From: an uncultured Eubacteriales bacterium
GTDB lineage: Bacteria; Bacillota; Clostridia; Oscillospirales; CAG-272
DNA length: 11,891 nt
NCBI GenBank assembly: GCA_934467435.1
Contig: CAKSLR010000040.1
Location: 1-11,891 of the forward strand
Reading direction: 5' to 3'
Part shown: in pieces, positions 1 to 5,746 of the stretch
Layout of the letters: the number at the start of each line of letters is the position of its first letter
Numbering within the stretch: position 1 is the first letter of the stretch
Position numbers and translations under genes: made by a program
Notes under the pieces: generated by a model
The model's database searches: none
Seen by the model: only the letters and a program-made list of their open reading frames with translations
What the model was told of the DNA's origin: nothing

Positions 1-5
1 CTTCG

Positions 6-25
6 TCTCCCGCCGCAGCGGGAGA
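6..25. other. Perfect 8-bp hairpin at the window edge
   Basis: TCTCCCGC (6-13) pairs perfectly with GCGGGAGA (18-25) across the loop CGCA. No T-run follows on the plus strand. On the minus strand the A-rich stretch at 39-46 lies upstream rather than downstream of the hairpin, so it is a poor terminator in either direction. It may be part of a dispersed GC-rich element, because similar sequence occurs near 5698-5725 and 7389-7424. Confidence 0.4.
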
Positions 26-91
26 AACTTCCGCAAAGAAAAAAGTTTCACAGTGGAACGCTGTCCTCCGACCCGCGCTGCACCCCCAAAA

Positions 92-143
92 TTCCGCGCG
101 AGGGGAAGTTCCCTTCGCGACTCGGGAGCGGCGCCGCGCGGAG
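92..143. repeat. 5' block of duplicated unit, copy A
   Basis: This block of about 52 bp begins TTCCGCGCGAGGGGA and ends CGCGCGGAG. It matches 480-530 with several substitutions and one indel. It lies about 180 bp upstream of the conserved core at 274-464, the same arrangement as in copy B. Core and block are therefore parts of one larger duplicated unit. The middle section between them has diverged strongly, though fragments such as ACACCGACnCCGCCGAGC survive in both. Confidence 0.65.
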
Positions 144-273
144 AAGGAAAAAGCGAGTACCAAAAGTGGAAATGAGAAAACCGACCGAACCCGGGGTGAA
201 AGTGCCGAAACTGCGTTTACACCGACTCCGCCGAGCCGGCGTTCCGGGCGGGGGAGTTCCGAATTTCGGGGGA

Positions 274-464
274 GGGATTGCTTTTTCCCTCCTGCCCAAC
301 CGCGAATTTCGGCGCAGGACGCGATCGAACCGGTCATAAAGAGGGGAGGATGGGAGGTAGCGTAGCGGCGCGGCGGGAGTGAATGACAGTCCGGTGGACT
401 GTCAGAGCCGCCGCGTGACCGAGCCGCAGCGAGAAGAACGCTAAGCCCCTTCGCTTATTGCCCG
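274..464. repeat. 191-bp conserved core repeat, copy A
   Basis: This copy aligns without gaps to 681-871 at a fixed offset of 407. I count about nine differences, most of them in the last 30 bases, so identity is near 95%. It contains a nested inverted repeat: outer arms CGCGGCGG (369-376) and CCGCCGCG (408-415), inner arms GACAGTCC (385-392) and GGACTGTC (396-403) with a 3-nt loop. An upstream CCCTCC tract (286-291) could pair with the GGGAGG tracts near 345-358. Strong core conservation amid diverged flanks suggests constraint on the core or its recent amplification. No transposase is present. It may be a non-autonomous dispersed element or a structured RNA, and the sequence alone does not decide which. 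Confidence 0.8.
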
Positions 465-479
465 CGACGGGGCGCGGGA

Positions 480-530
480 TTCCGCGCGAGGGGAGAAGGT
501 TTCGCGCCTTGGGAGCGGCGTCGCGCGGAG
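480..530. repeat. 5' block of duplicated unit, copy B
   Basis: This is the counterpart of 92-143, offset by 388. It begins with the same TTCCGCGCGAGGGGA and ends TCGCGCGGAG. The offset differs from the core offset (407), so the middle section of copy B has gained about 19 bp relative to copy A, or copy A has lost them. Confidence 0.65.
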
Positions 531-680
531 GGTTAAAGAGACGAACTCTCCAAAAAACAGGGGCGAGGGGAATGGACGCGCCGGGCGGTGCAGTAGCGTG
601 GTTGCCTTTTGTAAAACCCACCTTGACACCGACCCCGCCGAGCAAGCCGCCCGGAGCGCCGAACCGCAAGTTTTCGTGAA

Positions 681-871
681 GGGATTGCTTTTTCCCTCCT
701 GCCCAACCGCGAATTTCGGCGCAGGACACGATCGAACCGGTTATAAAGAGGGGAGGATGGGAGGTAGCGTAGCGGCGCGGCGGGAGTGAATGACAGTCCG
801 GTGGACTGTCAGAGCCGCCGCGTGACCGAGCCGCAGCGAGAAGAGCAAGAAGCCCCTCCGCTCATTCCCCG
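681..871. repeat. 191-bp conserved core repeat, copy B
   Basis: This is the second copy of the core, collinear with 274-464. The nested hairpin is fully conserved: outer arms 776-783 and 815-822, inner arms 792-799 and 803-810. All differences seen lie outside the hairpin arms, for example near 713, 734 and after 844. The copy ends where the GAGCCGCAGCGAGA motif recurs once more at 876-889, which may be a remnant of a third unit. Confidence 0.8.
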
Positions 872-1040
872 TGCCCGAGCCGCAGCGAGACAGTGGAGCG
901 CAGCGGAACGGCACGGCGGGCGGGATTCGGGCGGCAACCGGGTGGCAATTCCCTTCCCCGGACACATGGCGCGGGGAGCGCTTCCCTGCCCCCCGGTGCC
1001 GGGGGCAGGTTGCGGGCGCTTCCGCGCCCCGCGCCCGCGC

Positions 1041-1071
1041 AAAAAGGCGCGTGCCTTGCGGCACGCGCCTT
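1041..1071 (-). terminator. Rho-independent terminator of pgk-tpiA
   Basis: A perfect 12-bp stem (1044-1055 with 1060-1071, loop TTGC) is followed, on the minus strand, by a T-run made from the A's at 1045-1041. It lies 33 bp beyond the tpiA stop codon in the direction of transcription. The plus side is also T-rich (1070-1092), so it could stop transcription from the left as well. Confidence 0.9.
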
Positions 1072-1103
1072 CCCTTTTCTTTCTCTTCCTTTGGTACGCG
1101 ATC

Positions 1104-1859
1104 TTAGTTGGCGGCGTTCACGATAGCCGTGAACTTCTCGGGCACGAGAGATGCCCCGCCGATCAGTCCGCCATCGACATTCGGCTTGGCAAGCAGGTCG
1201 GCGGCGTTCTTTTCATTCATGGAGCCGCCGTACTGAATGGTCATCTCCTCGGCTGCCTTTTCCGAATAGAGCGAGGCGACCACGCGGCGGATGATGCCGC
1301 AGGCTTCGTCTGCCTGTTCGGGCGTGGCGGTCAGCCCGGTGCCGATGGCCCAGACAGGCTCATAGGCGATGATGATATGCTTCAGATCTTCCTCGGGGAT
1401 TCCCGCGAGGTCGAGCTTGGTCTGCATGGATACAATCTCTTCGGTGATGCCTGCCTGCCGTGCCTCCAGCAATTCGCCCAGGCACAAAATGACCTTCAGC
1501 CCCGCGGCAAGCGCGGCTTTGGTGCGCAGGTTGACCGTTTCATCGGTCTCGGCAAAATACTGCCGGCGCTCGCTGTGGCCGACAATGACATATTCCGCGC
1601 CCGCTTCGAGCAGCATATCGGCAGCGACCTCACCCGTATAGGCGCCGCTTGCCTTGAAGTGCACGTTCTCGGCACCGATGTGAATGTTCGTGCCTTTGGC
1701 AGCCTCGGCTGCCACGGCAATATCGACAAACGGCACGCAGAGCACGATGTCCGCCTTGTCCTTGCCTTTCACCATGGGGGTGAGGTCGGCAATGAACTTG
1801 CGGGCGGCGCTCGGCGTCAGATTCATTTTCCAGTTACCGGCAATGACGGTTTTTCTCAT
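1104..1859 (-). CDS. tpiA: Triose-phosphate isomerase
   Basis: This cytoplasmic glycolytic enzyme interconverts dihydroxyacetone phosphate and glyceraldehyde 3-phosphate. The 251-residue protein has the usual family length. It starts MRKTVIAGNWKMN, which supplies the catalytic Lys11. His95 sits in VGHSERR, and the general base Glu167 in AYEPVWAIGTG is followed by the flexible loop 6. The phosphate-gripping GGS sequence and a GGLIGGAS motif close the barrel near the C terminus. The start is well supported by a GGGGGCGG purine-rich site just upstream and by the conserved N terminus. It begins only 12 bp after the pgk stop, so the two genes are co-transcribed. A strong terminator follows. Identification rests on textbook family motifs. 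Confidence 0.97.
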   Translation of the reverse strand: MRKTVIAGNWKMNLTPSAARKFIADLTPMVKGKDKADIVLCVPFVDIAVAAEAAKGTNIHIGAENVHFKASGAYTGEVAADMLLEAGAEYVIVGHSERRQYFAETDETVNLRTKAALAAGLKVILCLGELLEARQAGITEEIVSMQTKLDLAGIPEEDLKHIIIAYEPVWAIGTGLTATPEQADEACGIIRRVVASLYSEKAAEEMTIQYGGSMNEKNAADLLAKPNVDGGLIGGASLVPEKFTAIVNAAN

Positions 1860-1871
1860 ACGTCCGCCCCC

Positions 1872-3188
1872 TTATTGATCCTGCAGGCAGGCGATACCCG
1901 GCAGCTCCAGCCCCTCAAGGAACTCGAGCGACGCGCCGCCGCCCGTGGAGATGTGGGTGATGCGATCGGCAAAGCCGAGCTGCTCGCAGGCAGCGGCAGA
2001 GTCGCCGCCGCCGACGATGGTGGTAGCATCGGATTCCGCCAGCGCCTCGGCAACCGCGATGGTGCCTTTTGCCAGCGTGGGGTTCTCAAACACGCCCATC
2101 GGGCCGTTCCAGACGACGGTTTTTGCATTCTTTACGGCAGAAGCAAAGAGGGCGCGGGTCTTTTCACCGATGTCAAGACCCATTTTATCGGCGGGAATCT
2201 CGTTCGACGGCACGGAGGTGACATCAATCGGGGCGTCGATCGGGTTCGGGAAGCCGGCAGCGACGACCGTATCGACCGGGAGCAGGAGTTCGACCCCCTT
2301 CTCTTCCGCCTTCTTCATCATATCGCGGCAGTAATCGACCTTCTCGCTGTCAAAGAGAGAGGTGCCGATGCTGTAGCCTTTGGCGGCAAGGAAGGTATAT
2401 GCCATACCGCCGCCGATGATCAGGGTATCGACCTTGGTGAGCAGGTTGTTGATCACGTTGAGTTTATCCGACACCTTGGCGCCGCCGAGGATGGCGACAA
2501 AAGGACGGGTCGGGTTCTCGAGCGCCTTGCCCATGACCGAAATTTCCTTCTGGATCAGGTAACCGCAGTAAGCGGGCAGGAATGCCGCCACGCCTGCCGT
2601 GGTGGCATGGGCGCGGTGCGCGGTACCGAAGGCATCATTGACATAGACATCGGCAAAGGACGCGAGTTCCCTGGCGAAGGCGGGGTCATTCTTTTCCTCC
2701 CGCGCGTCAAAGCGGACGTTCTCGATGAGAACCGCCTTACCGTCGGTGAGGGCGCCGATTTTTGCTTTGGCATCTTCCCCCACAATATCGGTAGCGAACG
2801 CCACCGTGCCGGCGCCGAGCAGTTCGTTCAGCTTGTCCGCCACGGGGCGGAGGGTATATTTCTTGGCATCGCCCGCCGCTTTTTGGAGGGCAGCCTCTTT
2901 GGCGGCAGCCTGTTCGTTTTCGGGCAGTGCCTCGATGGCTTTCTTTTCCTTCTTCGTCAGACCGAAACCGGCGGTCAGGATGTTGTGCGGTTTGCCCATA
3001 TGGGAGCAGAGAATGACGCGCGCGCCGTGGGCGAGCAGGTATTTGATGGTGGGCAGCGCCTCCACAATCCGTTTATCGCTGGTAATCACGCCGTCCTTCA
3101 ACGGAACGTTGAAATCGCACCGGACGAGCACACGCTTGCCGTGCAGATCCCCGATATCCTCAATGGTCTTTTTGTTGTACATGGACAT
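1872..3188 (-). CDS. pgk: Phosphoglycerate kinase
   Basis: This enzyme makes ATP in glycolysis from 1,3-bisphosphoglycerate and ADP in the cytoplasm. Substrate-binding sequences RCDFNVPL (residues 23-30) and the SHMGKP region (62-67) lie in the N-terminal lobe. The linker and C-terminal lobe carry ILGGAKVSDK, GGGMAYTFL and, near residue 393, the nucleotide-binding GGGDSAAA. I chose the ATG at 3188 (protein MSMYNKK, 438 residues) because GAGAGG lies 8 nt upstream. An in-frame GTG at 3197 overlaps that site, and an ATG at 3182 is possible. The protein is about 40 residues longer than typical bacterial PGKs. The extra length is a lysine/alanine-rich insertion at about residues 70-110, between SHMGKP and the conserved YTLRPVA segment. 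It is first gene of the pgk-tpiA operon, with its own sigma-A promoter. Confidence 0.96.
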   Translation of the reverse strand: MSMYNKKTIEDIGDLHGKRVLVRCDFNVPLKDGVITSDKRIVEALPTIKYLLAHGARVILCSHMGKPHNILTAGFGLTKKEKKAIEALPENEQAAAKEAALQKAAGDAKKYTLRPVADKLNELLGAGTVAFATDIVGEDAKAKIGALTDGKAVLIENVRFDAREEKNDPAFARELASFADVYVNDAFGTAHRAHATTAGVAAFLPAYCGYLIQKEISVMGKALENPTRPFVAILGGAKVSDKLNVINNLLTKVDTLIIGGGMAYTFLAAKGYSIGTSLFDSEKVDYCRDMMKKAEEKGVELLLPVDTVVAAGFPNPIDAPIDVTSVPSNEIPADKMGLDIGEKTRALFASAVKNAKTVVWNGPMGVFENPTLAKGTIAVAEALAESDATTIVGGGDSAAACEQLGFADRITHISTGGGASLEFLEGLELPGIACLQDQ

Positions 3189-3229
3189 AAAAAACACCTC
3201 TCTCGATATTCATTTATTTTCCACCCCTT

Positions 3230-3258
3230 ATCATAACACATTTTTTCCGCGCCGTCAA
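3230..3258 (-). promoter_or_regulatory. Sigma-A promoter of pgk-tpiA
   Basis: On the minus strand, TTGACG (3258-3253) is separated by exactly 17 bp from TATGAT (3235-3230). The -10 lies 41 bp upstream of the chosen pgk start, giving a short leader of about 35 nt ending in GAGAGG. It faces away from the GH27 gene, so 3240-3400 is a divergent control region. I see no operator that can be named with confidence. Confidence 0.85.
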
Positions 3259-3412
3259 GGGGGCGGGAAAAAAAGCGGGCGGCGGGGCAAAAAAGTTACA
3301 TTTTGCCATAAAAGAGTTCCCTCACGCCATAGAAAAGCCCGCCGCAAGGCGTTACAATGAAAAAAAGCGGCGGCACGCCGCAATCTGTGACCAAACAGGA
3401 GGCATGGAAACG

Positions 3413-4600
3413 ATGTACAAGAACACACCGGCGATGGGCTGGAACTCGTGGAACACGTTCGGCGGGAGAATCTGCGAGGACGTGACGCTGACGATGGCGG
3501 AAAAGATGGTATCGGAGGGGCTGAAGGACGCGGGCTACGAATACGTGGTGATTGACGACTGCTGGAGCCTGCGGGAGCGGGATCAGAACGGCAATCTGGT
3601 TGCCGACCCCGAAAAATTCCCCCACGGCATGAAGTATGTGGCGGACGAAATTCACAAGATGGGGCTGAAGTTCGGGATGTATTCCTGCGCGGGCACGATG
3701 ACCTGTGCGGGCTACCCTGCCAGCTACGAGCATGAATATGCCGACGCGCGCACCTTTGCGGCGTGGGGGGTGGACTACCTCAAATACGACTACTGCTACC
3801 GCTCGAACCTGGTGCCGGGCGATGTGCTGTACAAGCGCATGGGGCTGGCGCTTGCCAACTCCGGGCGGGACATTCTTTTCAGCAACTGCTCCTGGGGCGC
3901 GGACGGCACGCACATCTGGATCAACGAAACGGGGGCGCACTCCTTCCGCTCGACCGGGGACATTTCCGACTCCTGGAAATCGGTGAAGGACATTGCGCAA
4001 TCGCAACTCAAAATGCAGGAATACAGCGGCGTGGGCTGCTTTAACGACATGGATATGCTGATTGTGGGCATGAACGGCGCGGGCAACGTGGCGGCGGGCG
4101 GCTGCACGGAGGAAGAATACTTCACGCACTTTGCGCTGTGGTGCCTGTGTTCCTCGCCCCTGATGATCGGCTGCGACTTCACGAAGATGAACGGCGCGGC
4201 AAAGGCGATTCTGACGAACGCCGACCTCATCCGCATCAACCAGGACAAAAAGGGCTCCCACCCCTTCTTCATCGGCGGGGAAAAGACGCTCCTGCGCCGC
4301 AACCCCCAGCGCTCCGAAAAAAATCCCTACTACTACGAAAATTATCCGCTGGACGCGCCGGTGCTTGCCCGGTTCCTTGACGACGGCAGGGTTGCCGTGG
4401 CGTTTGTCAACTTTATGGACGACCCGTGCTGGCGGTACTTCAACCTCGAAACGCTGGGGCTGCCCTACTCTGCGGGCAAGACGCTGCGCATGAAGAACGT
4501 GCGCACGGGCGAGATCTGCGCCCCGAAGAACGAGGTGTTCACGCAGAGCGTTCCCGCACACGGCACGGTGGTGTACCTGTGCGAGGTGGTGGATCGCTGA
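3413..4600 (+). CDS. GH27 family alpha-galactosidase (cytoplasmic)
   Basis: This is a retaining alpha-galactosidase of glycoside hydrolase family 27, releasing terminal alpha-linked galactose. The 395-residue protein begins with the (beta/alpha)8 barrel signature AMGWNSWNTFG. VIDDCW (residues 46-51) corresponds to the galactose-binding aspartates of the human enzyme. YLKYDYC places the nucleophile at Asp126. RSTGDISDSW places the acid/base at Asp183, four residues after Arg179, the same spacing as in human alpha-galactosidase A. A C-terminal beta domain of roughly 100 residues follows. There is no signal peptide, so the substrate must be imported, but no transporter is nearby. AGGAGG (3397-3402) lies 10 nt before the ATG at 3413 and only 1 nt before the ATG at 3404, so I prefer 3413. 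A TACAAT at 3353-3358 could be a -10 box but lacks a good -35. Some GH27 members act on beta-L-arabinopyranosides, which cannot be excluded. Confidence 0.92.
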   Translation: MYKNTPAMGWNSWNTFGGRICEDVTLTMAEKMVSEGLKDAGYEYVVIDDCWSLRERDQNGNLVADPEKFPHGMKYVADEIHKMGLKFGMYSCAGTMTCAGYPASYEHEYADARTFAAWGVDYLKYDYCYRSNLVPGDVLYKRMGLALANSGRDILFSNCSWGADGTHIWINETGAHSFRSTGDISDSWKSVKDIAQSQLKMQEYSGVGCFNDMDMLIVGMNGAGNVAAGGCTEEEYFTHFALWCLCSSPLMIGCDFTKMNGAAKAILTNADLIRINQDKKGSHPFFIGGEKTLLRRNPQRSEKNPYYYENYPLDAPVLARFLDDGRVAVAFVNFMDDPCWRYFNLETLGLPYSAGKTLRMKNVRTGEICAPKNEVFTQSVPAHGTVVYLCEVVDR

Positions 4601-4854
4601 TGTCGCGCTGCGTCGTTTGCGGCGCGGAACTTCTCTGGCGGGACGTGGCGTTTTCCAAAAAACTGCTCGGGCGCGGGATCGAGGAATTTACCTGCGTGCC
4701 CTGCCTTGGGGCGGCGTTCGGTTTTTCCCCGGCGCAGATGGAGGCGCTCGAAGAACGCTGGCGCGCGGCGGGGTGCACCCTGTTCCCGCCGAAAGAAGAA
4801 ACGTACGAAAAGAAAAAGCCCCCGCCCGCGGCGCTGCCGCGGGCGGGGGCTTTT
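4600..4854 (+). CDS. Small CxxC/CxxC zinc-ribbon-like protein with no stop codon before the terminator
   Basis: The ATG overlaps the last base of the GH27 stop (TGATG), and GAGG lies a short distance upstream, which suggests translational coupling. The first 60 or so residues look like a real small protein. CVVC (residues 4-7) and CVPC (31-34) form two CxxC pairs suited to one zinc. An LLGRGIEEF segment follows the first pair and an EALEERW helix and GCTLF follow the second. Several uncharacterised small Clostridia proteins, as I recall them, share this pattern and end soon after CTLF. Here no stop occurs in any of the three frames before the 18-bp hairpin at 4814-4854, so I end the feature there. 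The reading frame itself stays open to 5628, but that extension is antisense to the LUD gene. Function unknown. It may be a decayed gene or a natural nonstop message. Confidence 0.6.
4814..4854. terminator. Strong bidirectional terminator between convergent genes
   Basis: A perfect 18-bp stem (4814-4831 with 4837-4854, loop CGCTG) has AAAA at its base on the left and TTTT on the right. Read on the minus strand the hairpin is followed by TTTTTCTTTT, a good U-tract. Read on the plus strand only four U's follow. It probably terminates both the GH27/zinc-ribbon transcript and any read-through from the LUD gene. Confidence 0.85.
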
Positions 4855-4881
4855 GCCGGGAGTGCGGGAGAGGGGAGATGG

Positions 4882-4936
4882 AAAAAAACGCGGGAGCGCA
4901 AGCGCCGCGGGAACGTTTTTCCTAAAAAGTTCCCGC
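4882..4936 (-). terminator. Terminator region just downstream of the LUD gene
   Basis: On the minus strand, CGCGG-CGC (4909-4902) pairs with GCG-CCGCG (4899-4889), with a TT loop and a 3-nt bulge, and is followed by T7 (4888-4882). Immediately upstream, 4907-4936 forms another stem: GCGGGAAC with GTTCCCGC plus five A-T pairs and one bulged base. The two overlap by three bases, so they partly compete. This is the first stop signal for the LUD transcript, backed up by the hairpin at 4814-4854. Confidence 0.65.
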
Positions 4937-4947
4937 ACCCCCCACAA

Positions 4948-5589
4948 TCAGAAGCCGGCGCTTTCGCCGAACAGGTAGATGTGCGTGCGCCCGGCGGGGC
5001 GGCAGAGCCGCATGGCGGTGAGAGTGCAGCAGATGGAATCGGTGCCGCGGCAATCGCCGCACCTGCCGGTTTTGGCACAGGGCGTTTCCCGGCAGAAGCG
5101 CTGTGCGTTGGTGGGTGCCGCGAGGGTGCGCACCCGCTGGACGGCGGCGGCGGAATCGTGCACCACCTTATTCATGCCCACGAGAAGCAGCACATGGCGC
5201 GGACCGTAAATCATCGAGGCGACGCGGTTGCCGGTGCCGTCCATATTGAAGAGAATCCCGTCCTCACTGATGGCGTTGGCAGAGGCAAGGTACCAATCCG
5301 AAAAATAATGCGCCTTCTGAAATTCGTCCAAATCCGCCCGCGGCACGCTGTGGCGGTCATAGACATGGCAGCCCTTTTCCGAAAGGCGCGCGGGCAGACC
5401 GAGGCTTTGCACCGTCATCGACCCGCCGAAGGTGACGCTTGCCGCCGCCGGGATCCGTTCGACCGCCGCGCGCACGGCATCCTCCCCCGTTTCAAAATAC
5501 GCCGCCACAAAGTGGCGTGCCTCCAGCGCCCGCACCACGCTCGCCCCGAGCAGGCGGTTCCGCTGCGCGATGGTTTCTTCTGCCGTCAT
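4948..5589 (-). CDS. LUD domain protein (LutC/YkgG-like, DUF162)
   Basis: The 213-residue protein fits the LUD (lactate utilisation) family. It has an N-terminal helical segment, then the core VTFGGSMTVQSLGL (from about residue 52), a YLASANAISEDG segment (100-111), an NMDGTGNRVASMIYGP segment (115-130) and VGMNKVV (137-143), which are typical of the fold. A cysteine cluster follows the core: Cys166, 171, 177, 180, 187, 188 and 196. Its TPC-x5-CxxC-x6-CC arrangement is seen in clostridial LUD proteins and could bind metal or an Fe-S cluster. LutC acts with LutA and LutB in lactate oxidation, but neither partner is here, so lactate use should not be assumed. The ATG at 5589 has an AGAGGAG site 8 nt upstream and a consensus promoter. 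The exact substrate or role is unknown. Confidence 0.85.
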   Translation of the reverse strand: MTAEETIAQRNRLLGASVVRALEARHFVAAYFETGEDAVRAAVERIPAAASVTFGGSMTVQSLGLPARLSEKGCHVYDRHSVPRADLDEFQKAHYFSDWYLASANAISEDGILFNMDGTGNRVASMIYGPRHVLLLVGMNKVVHDSAAAVQRVRTLAAPTNAQRFCRETPCAKTGRCGDCRGTDSICCTLTAMRLCRPAGRTHIYLFGESAGF

Positions 5590-5624
5590 ATCCGCGTCTC
5601 CTCTCTTTTTTACCCTTTTTCCTT

Positions 5625-5653
5625 ATGATACCACAAAAAAACCGGTTTGTCAA
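5625..5653 (-). promoter_or_regulatory. Sigma-A promoter of the LUD gene
   Basis: On the minus strand, TTGACA (5653-5648) and TATCAT (5630-5625) are separated by 17 bp. The -10 lies about 36 bp upstream of the LUD start codon. The AT-rich island contrasts with the surrounding GC-rich DNA. Confidence 0.88.
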
Positions 5654-5680
5654 ATTTTGTTCTGAAATCCGGCGGGGACG

Positions 5681-5725
5681 CATAGGATAGGGTGAAACCG
5701 TCTCCCCCCGGCGCGGGCGGGAGAC
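5681..5725 (+). promoter_or_regulatory. Candidate sporulation-sigma promoter and leader hairpin of the SipL-like gene
   Basis: CATAGGATA (5681-5689) fits the CATANNNTA pattern of sigma-K -10 boxes and resembles the sigma-E CATAnnnT -10. A convincing -35 is not obvious; GAAAT at 5664-5668 is a weak candidate. No sigma-A promoter is seen on this strand. A hairpin follows, with GTCTCCC (5700-5706) pairing GGGAGAC (5719-5725). It ends 8 nt before the AGGAGGG ribosome binding site (5734-5740). Mother-cell sigma control would match the gene's sporulation role, but this rests on a single box. Confidence 0.4.
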
Positions 5726-5746
5726 ACAAAAGCAGGAGGGATTTTT

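Larger units (their letters stand above)
1..1040. other. Gene-free region carrying a diverged tandem duplication
   Basis: I see no credible protein-coding gene here. Every open frame runs through the repeats, has arginine/proline-rich composition typical of GC-rich noncoding DNA, and changes identity across the duplication. The stretch contains a tandem duplication with unit length about 388-407 bp: a 5' block (92-143 and 480-530), a poorly conserved middle, and a highly conserved 191-bp core (274-464 and 681-871). The motif GAGCCGCAGCGAGA occurs in both cores and a third time at 876-889, just after the second core. A perfect 8-bp hairpin lies at the left edge (6-25). The region sits downstream of tpiA, beyond its terminator. 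Confidence 0.75.

Noticed and set aside
334..413. A possible leader peptide, MGGSVAARRE, conserved in both repeat cores (near 349-381 and 756-788).
   Set aside because: Its purine-rich upstream sequence abuts the ATG with no spacing, and the near-identity of the two copies explains the conservation. Nothing indicates translation.
274..871. The repeat cores as a CRISPR array or an insertion sequence.
   Set aside because: There are only two long copies with no regular short repeat-spacer pattern, no cas genes, no transposase and no clear terminal inverted repeats or target duplications.
786..3236. An 816-codon open frame on the plus strand opposite tpiA and pgk.
   Set aside because: It is antisense to two certain genes, begins inside the repeat, and reads as Arg/Gly/His/Asp-rich sequence with no family motifs. 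Strong GC bias at third codon positions removes stops from this antisense frame.
3300..3400. A promoter for the GH27 gene based on TACAAT at 3353-3358.
   Set aside because: No acceptable -35 element lies 16-18 bp upstream, so it is mentioned only as a possibility and not listed as a feature.
3296..4561. A 421-codon open frame on the minus strand opposite the GH27 gene.
   Set aside because: It is rich in Arg, His, Val and Ala, has no recognisable motif and mirrors the well-supported GH27 gene. It is a composition artefact.
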